NCBI GenBank assembly: GCA_051656485.1
Contig: JBOGBZ010000008.1
Location: forward strand, 1 to 29,914
DNA: 29,914 bases
Direction of reading: 5' to 3'
Source of the DNA: JBOFDK01 sp051656485
Lineage (GTDB): Bacteria; Bacillota; Clostridia; Lachnospirales; Cellulosilyticaceae
Part shown: piece by piece, positions 24,088-29,914 of the stretch
Position numbering within the stretch: position 1 is the first letter of the stretch
How the letters are laid out: each line of letters starts with the position of its first letter
Position numbers and translations under genes: made by a program
Notes under the pieces: generated by a model
The model's database searches: none
Told to the model about the DNA's origin: nothing
The model's input: only the letters and a program-made list of their open reading frames with translations

Positions 24088-24690
24088 ATGGCTACATATG
24101 GATATGCGAGATGTTCAACAAATGAAGATAGACAAGATATTGATAGACAAAAAAGAGAACTTAAAATACTAGGGTGTACCCAAGAAGAAAATATGTATTG
24201 GGAATATGAAAGTGGTACGAAGGCGGATAGAGTAGAGCTAGGAAGATTACTAGATAAAATAGTAGAAGGGGATACCATCATAACTACAGAAGTATCACGT
24301 ATTACAAGAAGTACAAAGCAGCTATGTGAAATCATTGAGATAGTAAAAGAAAAACATTTGAAGTTAATCATAGGAGGATTTATAGTTGATTGCACAAAAG
24401 GACAATTAGATGCTATAACAGATGGCATGTTAAAGATGATGGGTGTATTTGCTGAGATGGAACGTAATATGATTAGCGAACGTGTTAGAAGTGGAATGGC
24501 AAATGCAATAGCAAAAGGAAAAGTTGTGGGCAGACCTGAAACTACAATTGATAACTTGCCAAATAATTTTATGAAACATTATCAAAAGTATAAAAAGAGA
24601 GAAATTAATAAAACAGAGTTTGCATGTCTATGTAAAGTGAGTAGGCAAACAATCTATAAATATATAGAGATCTATGAGAAATATAAATAG
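24088..24690 (+). CDS. Small serine recombinase (resolvase/invertase family)
   Basis: A 200-residue recombinase. The catalytic domain begins YGYARCSTNEDRQDIDRQ, with nucleophile Ser10 and Arg8. It continues with the conserved EVSRITRSTKQL arginines and the E-helix GVFAEMERNMISERVRSGM. A C-terminal helix-turn-helix is seen in NKTEFACLCKVSRQTIYKYI. The length fits resolvases and invertases, not large integrases. Within the island it may resolve dimers formed after replication, or invert or stabilise DNA; the direct repeats upstream favour resolution. The integrase, not this protein, explains the tRNA insertion. Confidence 0.93.
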   Translation: MATYGYARCSTNEDRQDIDRQKRELKILGCTQEENMYWEYESGTKADRVELGRLLDKIVEGDTIITTEVSRITRSTKQLCEIIEIVKEKHLKLIIGGFIVDCTKGQLDAITDGMLKMMGVFAEMERNMISERVRSGMANAIAKGKVVGRPETTIDNLPNNFMKHYQKYKKREINKTEFACLCKVSRQTIYKYIEIYEKYK

Positions 24691-24712
24691 GTCTATAAAG
24701 AATAGATAAATA

Positions 24713-24741
24713 TTGATTTGTAAATAGATTTTGTGTAGAAT
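24713..24741 (+). promoter_or_regulatory. Promoter of the SLATT-RT cassette
   Basis: TTGATT (24713-24718), 17 bases, TAGAAT (24736-24741). It lies just after the resolvase stop and 34 bases before the SLATT start. Confidence 0.65.
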
Positions 24742-24774
24742 ATTTTTATATTATAGTGTAAAAAGGAGAAAATA

Positions 24775-25344
24775 ATGGATAAAGATAAATTGCTGAGTAA
24801 TATCTGGAAGACTAAAAAGTCTAGAATAAATACTTCTGAAAGATATAAGAAAACAGCAGAATTTATTGCTACTATTAACATATATTATTCTTTAATGATT
24901 ACAGCCATATCTTTATATTTAATTAAATATCCAAATGATAACATTTCACTTATACTAGTGGTTATTTCTATTTGTTTAACTGTGTCAATTGTATTCATGG
25001 GAAATAAAAGATATGAAGAGAGAGCAAAAGATTTAAAGAATAATTATATTAGTTTAAATAAGTTATATAATCAAGCAAAGTTAGGTAATATGGATATTAT
25101 GGAGATAAATAATAAATATAATGATCTTTTAGATGCTTGCGAAAATCAAAATGAATATGATTATTTTAAGTTTATGTGGTATGATAAGACAGAAAAACTA
25201 AGTAAAAATGAAACTATTATTTATATAATGACTACATTTAAAAATATTATCATTAAAATCAGTATAGTGGTTTTTCCTATAATAGTGCTTATACCATTTT
25301 TACCAATCATGATAGAGAATTTATTTAAACTCTCTAGACAATAA
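24775..25344 (+). CDS. SLATT-domain membrane effector partnered with a reverse transcriptase
   Basis: A 189-residue membrane protein. The N-terminus (WKTKKSRINTSERYKK) is followed by transmembrane helices at about 37-51 and 57-75 joined by a short loop, then a long charged helical region (about 76-150) and a third hydrophobic segment at about 160-182. The layout, with the early W-K-T-K-x-S-R-x-x-A/S-x-x-R pattern and Arg/Tyr/Glu-rich helix after TM2, matches SLATT proteins, the two-TM effectors of bacterial conflict systems thought to form pores. One SLATT subfamily is known to accompany reverse transcriptases. It has an AGGAGA ribosome site and a promoter, and is followed by a structured RNA region and an RT gene. 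The expected role is to kill or arrest infected cells when the RT product accumulates (inference). Confidence 0.78.
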   Translation: MDKDKLLSNIWKTKKSRINTSERYKKTAEFIATINIYYSLMITAISLYLIKYPNDNISLILVVISICLTVSIVFMGNKRYEERAKDLKNNYISLNKLYNQAKLGNMDIMEINNKYNDLLDACENQNEYDYFKFMWYDKTEKLSKNETIIYIMTTFKNIIIKISIVVFPIIVLIPFLPIMIENLFKLSRQ

Positions 25345-25352
25345 TAAATTAC

Positions 25353-25534
25353 TAGAGCCCCTTTTTCTTTATTATATTACTTAAAGAAAAGATTCTGTTA
25401 AGGAATAGTTTAAGTGCTAGAAGCTTAATATATTTGATAATAGGATGGTCTGGAACTGATCAATAGGTTAACGCTTACATATGTGGGATACAGAAGATAA
25501 ATTGTATTTAGGAATAAAATATTTAGGGGCTCTA
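25353..25534 (+). ncRNA. Structured noncoding RNA between SLATT and RT, candidate RT template
   Basis: TAGAGCCCC (25353-25361) and GGGGCTCTA (25526-25534) are perfect 9-bp complements that would close a domain of 182 nt. Inside are CTTTTTCTTT/AAAGAAAAG (25361-25370, 25383-25391), ATTC/GAAT (25392-25406), TTAAG/CTTAA (25410-25428), TTGAT/ATCAA (25434-25463) and ATACA/TGTAT (25488-25507). ATTTAGG appears twice, 15 bases apart, just before the closing strand. No reading frame or terminator is present in the gap of 216 bases. Defence RTs usually use an adjacent structured RNA as template or primer, and this is the only candidate next to this RT. Confidence 0.55.
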
Positions 25535-25560
25535 TTAATCATATAGGTGGAGATAAAGAA

Positions 25561-26859
25561 ATGGATGAGTTATTTTCGGAAAAGAATCTTTTTGAATATT
25601 ACATGGAAAATTTAAGAAGAAAATGTACAGTAGGAACTGATAAAATTGGTAGAATTAAATTTGAAAATCATTTGCCGAGTACTATAAAATTAATAAACAA
25701 TAAAGTTCTTGAGGGAAAGTACAAGTTTACATCTTATAAAGGGACATTGGTTCATAAGGGGATTGGTAAACCACCTAGAGTCATAGCGATGGCGACGATA
25801 AGGGATAAATTAGTATTGATGATTTTAAAAGAATATCTGGCAAAACAATACATAGGTTCAAACATACCATTGGTTCAAACTGTAATACAAAACATAAAAA
25901 ATGAAATTGATAATTTTGATGGATATATAAAAATAGACATTAAAGATTTTTACGGCTCAATAGATCAGAAAGTATTATTAGATAAGATAAGTAAAATAGA
26001 TATAAAGGCTCAAAGATTGATAAAAAGATGTATTCAAAATGAAATTATATGCCATCCCTTTGGAGAGATGAAACTTAATGATACAGGTATCCCACAGGGG
26101 TTACCTATTTCGAATATATTAGCAGAGATATATATAAGTGAAATAGATGAAGGGTATAAAGTAAATCCGAATTATAAGTACTATCGGTATGTAGATGATA
26201 TATTTATTCTGTGTAAAAAAAGAGATGGAAAGAAAATACAAGAAGAGATAACGAATCAACTTAAGGATAAATTAGGATTGGATGTAAATGAAGAAAAAAG
26301 TTATAGTAGAGGCATAAATGAAACAACAAATTACCTAGGTTACAAAATAAGTAAAAAAAAATTTAGTGTACAAGAAAAATCAATTAAAAGAGTAGAAAAA
26401 GTTTTAGAGAAATTATTTTTGGAGTATAAACATAATAAAAACTATACTAAAGAAATGCTAATATGGGATATAAATTTAAAGATAACGGGTTGTAAGTTTG
26501 ATCAAGGAAAATATGGATGGATATTTTTTTATTCACAAATTGATGACAAAAAAGTTCTTTTTCATTTAGATAACTTAGTAAGTAAATTACTTAAAAGATA
26601 TGAATTAGAAGAACTAAAAACTAATAAAGAAATTAAGAGATTTGCAAGAACATATCACGAGGTAATTTATAATCTGAACGCCACTAAATATATACCACAT
26701 TTCTCTAGATATAATATTGAAGACCAGAAGGATATTTTGAAAAATATTTTTAATGAAGATATAGAAAAAATGACAGATGAAGATATTCAAGATAGGTTTA
26801 ACTTAAACATTTATAAAAAAGTTAGAGACTTAGAAAAAGATATTCAAACTATTTCTTAA
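25561..26859 (+). CDS. Defence-type reverse transcriptase (UG/DRT class, SLATT-associated)
   Basis: Copies RNA into DNA. The 432-residue protein has all palm motifs: Asp126 in YIKIDIKDFYGSID, motif B GIPQGLPISNILAEIY (176-191) and YVDD at 210-213 within YYRYVDDIFIL, then LGLDVNEEKSYS and NYLGYKIS. The N-terminus contains the fingers region VHKGIGKPPRVIAMATIRDK. No maturase X domain with HNH endonuclease and no intron RNA domains V/VI follow, and the retron VTG motif is absent. It is therefore neither a group II intron RT nor a standard retron. About 180 C-terminal residues are helical and lysine-rich and have no family I can name. Its partner SLATT gene and intervening RNA suggest the group I recall as UG17/DRT10, in which the RT makes repetitive cDNA; that label should be checked. 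A GGTGGAG site supports the ATG. Confidence 0.9.
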   Translation: MDELFSEKNLFEYYMENLRRKCTVGTDKIGRIKFENHLPSTIKLINNKVLEGKYKFTSYKGTLVHKGIGKPPRVIAMATIRDKLVLMILKEYLAKQYIGSNIPLVQTVIQNIKNEIDNFDGYIKIDIKDFYGSIDQKVLLDKISKIDIKAQRLIKRCIQNEIICHPFGEMKLNDTGIPQGLPISNILAEIYISEIDEGYKVNPNYKYYRYVDDIFILCKKRDGKKIQEEITNQLKDKLGLDVNEEKSYSRGINETTNYLGYKISKKKFSVQEKSIKRVEKVLEKLFLEYKHNKNYTKEMLIWDINLKITGCKFDQGKYGWIFFYSQIDDKKVLFHLDNLVSKLLKRYELEELKTNKEIKRFARTYHEVIYNLNATKYIPHFSRYNIEDQKDILKNIFNEDIEKMTDEDIQDRFNLNIYKKVRDLEKDIQTIS

Positions 26860-26861
26860 GC

Positions 26862-26895
26862 AAGGGTACATTAAAGTGTATCCTTATTTGTTTTT
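26862..26895 (+). terminator. Terminator of the SLATT-RT cassette
   Basis: AAGGGTACA (26862-26870) pairs with TGTATCCTT (26877-26885) with one G-U, followed by ATTTGTTTTTA, directly after the RT stop. The rest of 26896-27060 is noncoding and contains the arm-type repeats. Confidence 0.75.
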
Positions 26896-26945
26896 ATCCT
26901 ATTTGGCTTGTTCATAGGAGAAATTAGTGCTAGTGTGTATGTATG

Positions 26946-26985
26946 ACTAAAAATCAGATGTCCTAAATTGCAAAAAATCAGATGT
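26946..26985 (+). repeat. Integrase arm-type repeats, right end
   Basis: AAAAATCAGATGT occurs twice in tandem orientation (26949-26961 and 26973-26985, 24 bases apart). The first, extended leftwards to ACTAAAAATCAGA (26946-26958), is the exact inverted match of 17322-17334 at the other end. They lie about 115-150 bases inside attR. Confidence 0.5.
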
Positions 26986-27060
26986 TCTATAGCAGGAAAA
27001 TAATGATTAGAATATAGAACAAGGATTACAGCTAACTTTATAAATCAATGCATGTAACCA

Positions 27061-27089
27061 TTGCAACTCTATCCAATATATGCTAAACT
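27061..27089 (+). promoter_or_regulatory. Element-supplied promoter of tRNA-Arg
   Basis: TTGCAA (27061-27066), 17 bases, TAAACT (27084-27089), only 11 bases before the tRNA. It belongs to the island side of the junction, so the host tRNA is now transcribed from island DNA. Confidence 0.65.
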
Positions 27090-27096
27090 ATCTACC

Positions 27097-27141
27097 ATAA
27101 GCACGCGTAGTTCAGCTGGATAGAGCGTCTGACTTCGGATC
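27097..27141 (+). repeat. attR: 45-bp direct repeat inside the intact tRNA-Arg
   Basis: Identical to 17216-17260. It spans the last four leader bases and tRNA positions 1-41, ending just past the anticodon loop; the crossover lies somewhere within it. Confidence 0.9.
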
Positions 27142-27174
27142 AGAATGTCGTGGGTTCGAATCCTACCGCGTGCG
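27101..27174 (+). tRNA. tRNA-Arg (anticodon TCG)
   Basis: Complete cloverleaf. The acceptor stem GCACGCG/CGCGTGC pairs perfectly, with discriminator G at 27174. The D-arm is TTCAGCTGGATAGAGC, the anticodon stem TCTGA/TCAGA carries loop CTTCGGA (anticodon TCG), and the T-arm is GTGGG-TTCGAAT-CCTAC. CCA is not encoded. Its 5' half and promoter come from the island and its 3' half from the host. A terminator follows. Confidence 0.97.
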
Positions 27175-27183
27175 TTATAAGCC

Positions 27184-27232
27184 AAATCTCTAGAAACCTT
27201 ATGATTTAAGGAGTCTAGAGATTTTGTTTTTT
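27184..27232 (+). terminator. Terminator of tRNA-Arg
   Basis: AAATCTCTAGA (27184-27194) and TCTAGAGATTT (27214-27224) are perfect complements with CCTT/AAGG inside, followed by TGTTTTTTAT. Confidence 0.9.
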
Positions 27233-27438
27233 ATATGATTTGAATTAGGCCATATTTAGGTTATTAATACACTTTTAAAATAGAAAATATAGTTTATGGG
27301 AAGCAGAATATTTGTTATCCTATTTTTTTTGAATTAATGATAAATTATTACATAGAGTAGATTGCTTTTAAATGCTATTAAAAGTAAAACAAAATGTGTT
27401 AAGATAAAGAGAAGAAAACTATATATAAGATGTTTAAA

Positions 27439-27466
27439 TTTGATTTAAAGGTAAATAATGTATAAT
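27439..27466 (+). promoter_or_regulatory. Probable promoter of the ATPase-HNH operon
   Basis: A perfect TATAAT (27461-27466) with a weak TTTGAT (27439-27444) 16 bases upstream. It is 23 bases before the ATPase start. The rest of 27233-27438 is AT-rich with nothing recognisable. Confidence 0.45.
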
Positions 27467-27489
27467 AGTAAACTGTGCGGAGGTGAAGC

Positions 27490-28839
27490 ATGGACATAAA
27501 ATGGATAAAACTTAAAAATTTTCATGGATTTGAAGAACTAGAAATTACACTAAATGATAAGTTTACTGTGTTTATCGGAGAGAATGCAACAGGTAAAACA
27601 GCAGTATTAGATGGTCTAGCTATAGCAATAGGTGGATTTTTGTTAGGTATTAATGGTGTGAAATCAAGAAATATACTTGATAATAGAGAAAATAGAGAAG
27701 TAAGATTTAAGCAAATTGAGCATGGAAAAGTAATTACATTAGAACGACAATATCCAGTTGTTGTTGAAGCTAAAGGAGATATTAATAAACAAGAAATACA
27801 ATGGGAACGTAGTTTGAATCATGAAGGTGGGGCGACTACTAGAATTAATGCAAAAGATATTGTTAAGCAAGCAAAAGTAATGCAAAAGAAAGTTACGTCT
27901 GGTGATCAGGTAATATTACCTGTATTTGCATATCATGGAACAAGTAGATTATGGGCAAGAATTAAAGATACTGACAAAGATCGTTTATTAGAAACAGGTT
28001 CTCGATTACTAGGATATAAGAATTGCTTGAATCCAATGTCGAATGAAAAACTTTTTATGAAGTGGTTTAAGAAAATGACACTAATTGAGATGCAAGAAGA
28101 AATTAAAATAGGTCAGCTTACGGCTGTAAAAAAAGCAATGCAAGAGTGTATAAAAGGGTTAATTGTTAAGGATAGAGTAATGGGAGATGTTAAGGTCTTC
28201 TATAATATTAATAGTGATGAGTTACAAATAACATTAGAAGATGGAACACGTCTGCCATATGGGTTACTTAGCGATGGATATAGAAATATATTAGGTATGG
28301 TAGGGGATATTGCATTTAGAATGGCAACATTGAATCCTTTTTTAGAAGACGAGGTTATTAAGCAAACTCCTGGGATTGTATTAATTGATGAGGTTGATTT
28401 ACATTTACATCCAGAATGGCAAAGAAAAGTAGTGGGTGATTTTAAACGAGTATTTCCTAAAGTACAATTTATTGCTACTACACATTCTCCTTTTATTATT
28501 CAATCATTAGAAGAAGGAGAATTAAGGAACCTAGATGAAATAGCTAATATTAATAAGTTAGCAGATTATAGCAAAATGAGTATTGAAGATATAACGGAAG
28601 ATGTTATGGGGGTAGAAATGCCTCAATGGAGTGAAAAAAAGAAAGCAATGTTTGAAGCAGCTAAAGAGTACTATGATGCTTTAAATAATTTAGAAAAAAG
28701 CCAAAATGATAAGGAAATAGAGAAGTTAAAGAATAAGATGGATGAACTCACTAAACCATTTGCTGATGATATTGCTTATATGGCATTTTTAGAAAGAAAA
28801 AGAGCAGTAGCAGAGTATAAGAAGTATGGGGGGAATTAG
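27490..28839 (+). CDS. ptuA: PtuA-like ABC/OLD-type ATPase (Septu defence)
   Basis: A 449-residue ATPase that acts with the next gene. The N-terminus KLKNFHGFEELEI leads to Walker A GENATGKT (30-37). After a central insert come the ABC signature-like LSDGYRNIL (about 257-265), Walker B GIVLIDEVDLHLHPEW (about 296-311) and the H-loop FIATTHSPFIIQS. The C-terminus has a short coiled coil (EYYDALNNLEKSQNDKEIEK). No TOPRIM nuclease domain is present, which separates it from full OLD nucleases and fits PtuA, where cutting is done by a partner. GGAGGTG supports the start. The HNH gene begins at the base after its stop codon, so the two are made together. In known Septu systems the ATPase holds the nuclease inactive until phage sensing. 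Confidence 0.85.
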   Translation: MDIKWIKLKNFHGFEELEITLNDKFTVFIGENATGKTAVLDGLAIAIGGFLLGINGVKSRNILDNRENREVRFKQIEHGKVITLERQYPVVVEAKGDINKQEIQWERSLNHEGGATTRINAKDIVKQAKVMQKKVTSGDQVILPVFAYHGTSRLWARIKDTDKDRLLETGSRLLGYKNCLNPMSNEKLFMKWFKKMTLIEMQEEIKIGQLTAVKKAMQECIKGLIVKDRVMGDVKVFYNINSDELQITLEDGTRLPYGLLSDGYRNILGMVGDIAFRMATLNPFLEDEVIKQTPGIVLIDEVDLHLHPEWQRKVVGDFKRVFPKVQFIATTHSPFIIQSLEEGELRNLDEIANINKLADYSKMSIEDITEDVMGVEMPQWSEKKKAMFEAAKEYYDALNNLEKSQNDKEIEKLKNKMDELTKPFADDIAYMAFLERKRAVAEYKKYGGN

Positions 28840-29499
28840 GTGAGACCGGTAAACAAAGGAGATGCGCCACAAACTTATAGAGCTTATGAAGATGCTAGAG
28901 ATGATTTGTTAAATATATTAGGTCCATATTGCTCGTATTGTGAAATGAGTATAAAAAATATGCCAGAGGTAGAACATGTGATACCTAAGGTCAATGGTGG
29001 AGCAGAGTTAGAATGGAATAATTTTCTCTTATCATGCAAGTATTGCAATACGAGCAAGAGTAATCATAATCATAATCAGAATAGACAAGATTATTTATGG
29101 CCAGATGAATACAATACTTTTAAAGTATTTAAATATCAACAGGACAAAGCTATAGATGTTAATGATAATATTGTAGGAGAAGAACGCAGTAAAGCGTTAA
29201 ATACAATTGAGCTCATGAAACTTGATAGACAACCAGGAAGTAAGGACTGGAAAAATCATAAGGACACCAGGTATATGAGTCGGGGAACGGCTTGGAGAAA
29301 TGCATATGATTCATTAAATGACTTATTAGCATTTAATGAAGGGGATTCTCAGATTGTTATGAATTGTATATGTAGGACTGCGACACAATGTGGACATTTT
29401 TCAATATGGATGGAAGTATTTAAAGAACATGCTAAGATGAGAAAGATGTTAGTAAAGAGCTTTAAAGGAACTAATGAAATGTACTTTGAACAAGAGTAA
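28840..29499 (+). CDS. ptuB: PtuB-like HNH endonuclease (Septu defence)
   Basis: A 219-residue HNH nuclease, the effector of the pair. The zinc-binding and catalytic region is clear: Cys31-x2-Cys34, Glu45-His46 in EVEHVIPKVNGG, Asn60-Asn61, Cys66-x2-Cys69 in LSCKYCNTSKS. The C-terminal half is helical and has no separate domain I can name. It starts with GTG directly after the ATPase TAG, with a GGGGGG ribosome site inside the upstream gene's end, so translation is coupled. The family also occurs with retron Ec78, but the RT here is a separate transcription unit beyond the tRNA. The likely target is nucleic acid in infected cells. Confidence 0.87.
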   Translation: MRPVNKGDAPQTYRAYEDARDDLLNILGPYCSYCEMSIKNMPEVEHVIPKVNGGAELEWNNFLLSCKYCNTSKSNHNHNQNRQDYLWPDEYNTFKVFKYQQDKAIDVNDNIVGEERSKALNTIELMKLDRQPGSKDWKNHKDTRYMSRGTAWRNAYDSLNDLLAFNEGDSQIVMNCICRTATQCGHFSIWMEVFKEHAKMRKMLVKSFKGTNEMYFEQE

Positions 29500-29547
29500 T
29501 ACATAATGGACAGTACTGAAGTATAAAGGATAAATTATAAATTATGA

Positions 29548-29596
29548 AAGGGGGCTGAGTACTAATTAGTTAGTGTGACAGCCTTCTTCTTTTTTT
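29548..29596 (+). terminator. Terminator of the Septu operon
   Basis: AAGGGGGCTG (29548-29557) pairs with CAGCCTTCTT (29579-29588) through two G-U pairs, followed by CTTTTTTTG. The remaining gap to 29709 has no gene. Confidence 0.7.
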
Positions 29597-29709
29597 GTAT
29601 GAAAGTAAAAGAATAGGCATAATAATTCAAACTTTATTGAAAAAGATAAAAAGTTGTAATAAAATAAACACAAAGGTTTTAGTAGAAATAAGAAGGGAAA
29701 ATAGGTCGC

Positions 29710-29914
29710 ATGATTATACTACTTGTTATTATTAGTATTTTACTCATCATAACCCTTATTGCTTTAGACCAAACCCATAAGAGATCAAAAGCCAAATTAG
29801 AACGTATGCAGCGGGTGTGGCAGATAGGAACCAAGTTCAATAAGGATATCAATTTCAATCGTCTCGTACATAAAATCATTGAGTCTGCGAAAGAAGAATT
29901 ACAAGCAGAAACGT
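29710..29914 (+). CDS. Membrane-anchored protein, C-terminus beyond window
   Basis: ATG 29710 opens a frame still open at the right edge (68 codons). Residues 1-19 form one hydrophobic helix (MIILLVIISILLIITLIA), followed by a basic linker and a helix NFNRLVHKIIESAKEELQAE. That last segment resembles the start of a GAF sensor domain, which often precedes a signalling output, but too little is visible to be sure. The ribosome site is weak (AGGGAAAATAGG). It probably belongs to the chromosomal backbone resuming after the defence genes. Confidence 0.6.
   Translation, partial: MIILLVIISILLIITLIALDQTHKRSKAKLERMQRVWQIGTKFNKDINFNRLVHKIIESAKEELQAET

Larger units (their letters stand above)
17216..27141. 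mobile_element. Integrated phage-satellite-like island (about 9.88 kb) at tRNA-Arg(UCG)
   Basis: A 45-bp direct repeat bounds the element. The left end carries a tyrosine integrase, the right end an intact tRNA. Cargo in order is integrase, CI-like/Cro-like switch, primase-helicase, origin-like repeats, ParB-like protein, packaging-like C-rich block, attenuated acyltransferase, serine resolvase, and SLATT-ncRNA-reverse transcriptase. No relaxase, terminase large subunit, portal, capsid or tail gene is present. This matches phage-inducible chromosomal islands and related satellites more than an ICE or complete prophage, although the integrase faces the repressor rather than sharing its direction. 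The SLATT and RT genes are notably more AT-rich than the host genes, a sign of recent acquisition. Confidence 0.85.

Noticed and set aside
25353..26859. Group II intron
   Set aside because: No maturase X or HNH endonuclease domain, no GUGYG-type 5' boundary and no domain V/VI hairpin after the RT stop; only a plain terminator is present.
17216..27141. Integrative conjugative element or complete prophage
   Set aside because: No relaxase, coupling protein, type IV secretion, capsid, portal, tail or lysis genes are visible among the frames.
25561..29499. RT plus PtuA-PtuB as a single retron Ec78-like system
   Set aside because: The RT has its own terminator, and the tRNA-Arg with attR and a second terminator lies between them. 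The RT lacks the retron VTG motif and pairs with a SLATT gene in its own cassette.
27175..29700. A second tandem island carrying the Septu genes, inserted at the tRNA 3' end
   Set aside because: I looked for a second copy of the tRNA 3' end (GGGTTCGAATCCTACC) near 29500-29700 and found none, and no integrase is present there.

Overview
The window looks like low-GC Clostridia DNA, most likely Lachnospirales; Cellulosilyticum is only a guess. Evidence for this is the anaerobic bifunctional AdhE, a T-box-controlled serS, strong AGGAGG ribosome binding sites, and a very large modular secreted chitinase.

Chromosomal backbone, 1-17215. adhE (minus, cut by the left edge) has a promoter overlapped by Rex-like operators. 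A T-box leader precedes serS, and a strongly palindromic block of about 130 bp sits between the T-box terminator and serS. A TetR regulator and a CPA2-type antiporter follow, with their promoter and operator inside the loop and arms of the serS terminator. Next come a DUF4190-like membrane protein, a two-gene minus-strand operon (DUF2752 plus an unrecognised 57-aa membrane protein), a D-Ala-D-Ala carboxypeptidase, an ArsR and a second TetR. A 2042-aa chitinase with two GH18 domains, eleven chitobiase-type repeats and four CBM5/12-like modules comes last, followed by a start-less ORF fragment and a small unrecognised protein.

Integrated element, about 9.88 kb (17216-27141). It is flanked by a 45-bp direct repeat. 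The right copy is the 5' part of a complete tRNA-Arg(UCG); the left copy is a decapitated tRNA 5' half. Gene order is tyrosine integrase, divergent CI-like/Cro-like switch with three operators, primase-helicase, an iteron-rich origin-like gap, a ParB-fold-like protein, a C-rich block resembling phage packaging sequence, an acyltransferase behind a leader-peptide attenuator, a serine resolvase with a possible res site, and a SLATT-ncRNA-reverse transcriptase cassette. No capsid, portal, terminase large subunit or relaxase gene was found. This is the layout of a phage satellite (PICI-like) or a minimal mobilizable island. Its main cargo appears to be a defence-type reverse transcriptase system.

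Right flank, 27175-29914. After the tRNA terminator comes an ATPase-HNH pair resembling the Septu (PtuA-PtuB) anti-phage system, with no gap between the genes. It lies outside the repeat-bounded element. A membrane-anchored gene then runs off the edge. The tRNA-Arg site therefore carries two different defence systems on either side, and looks like a defence hotspot.
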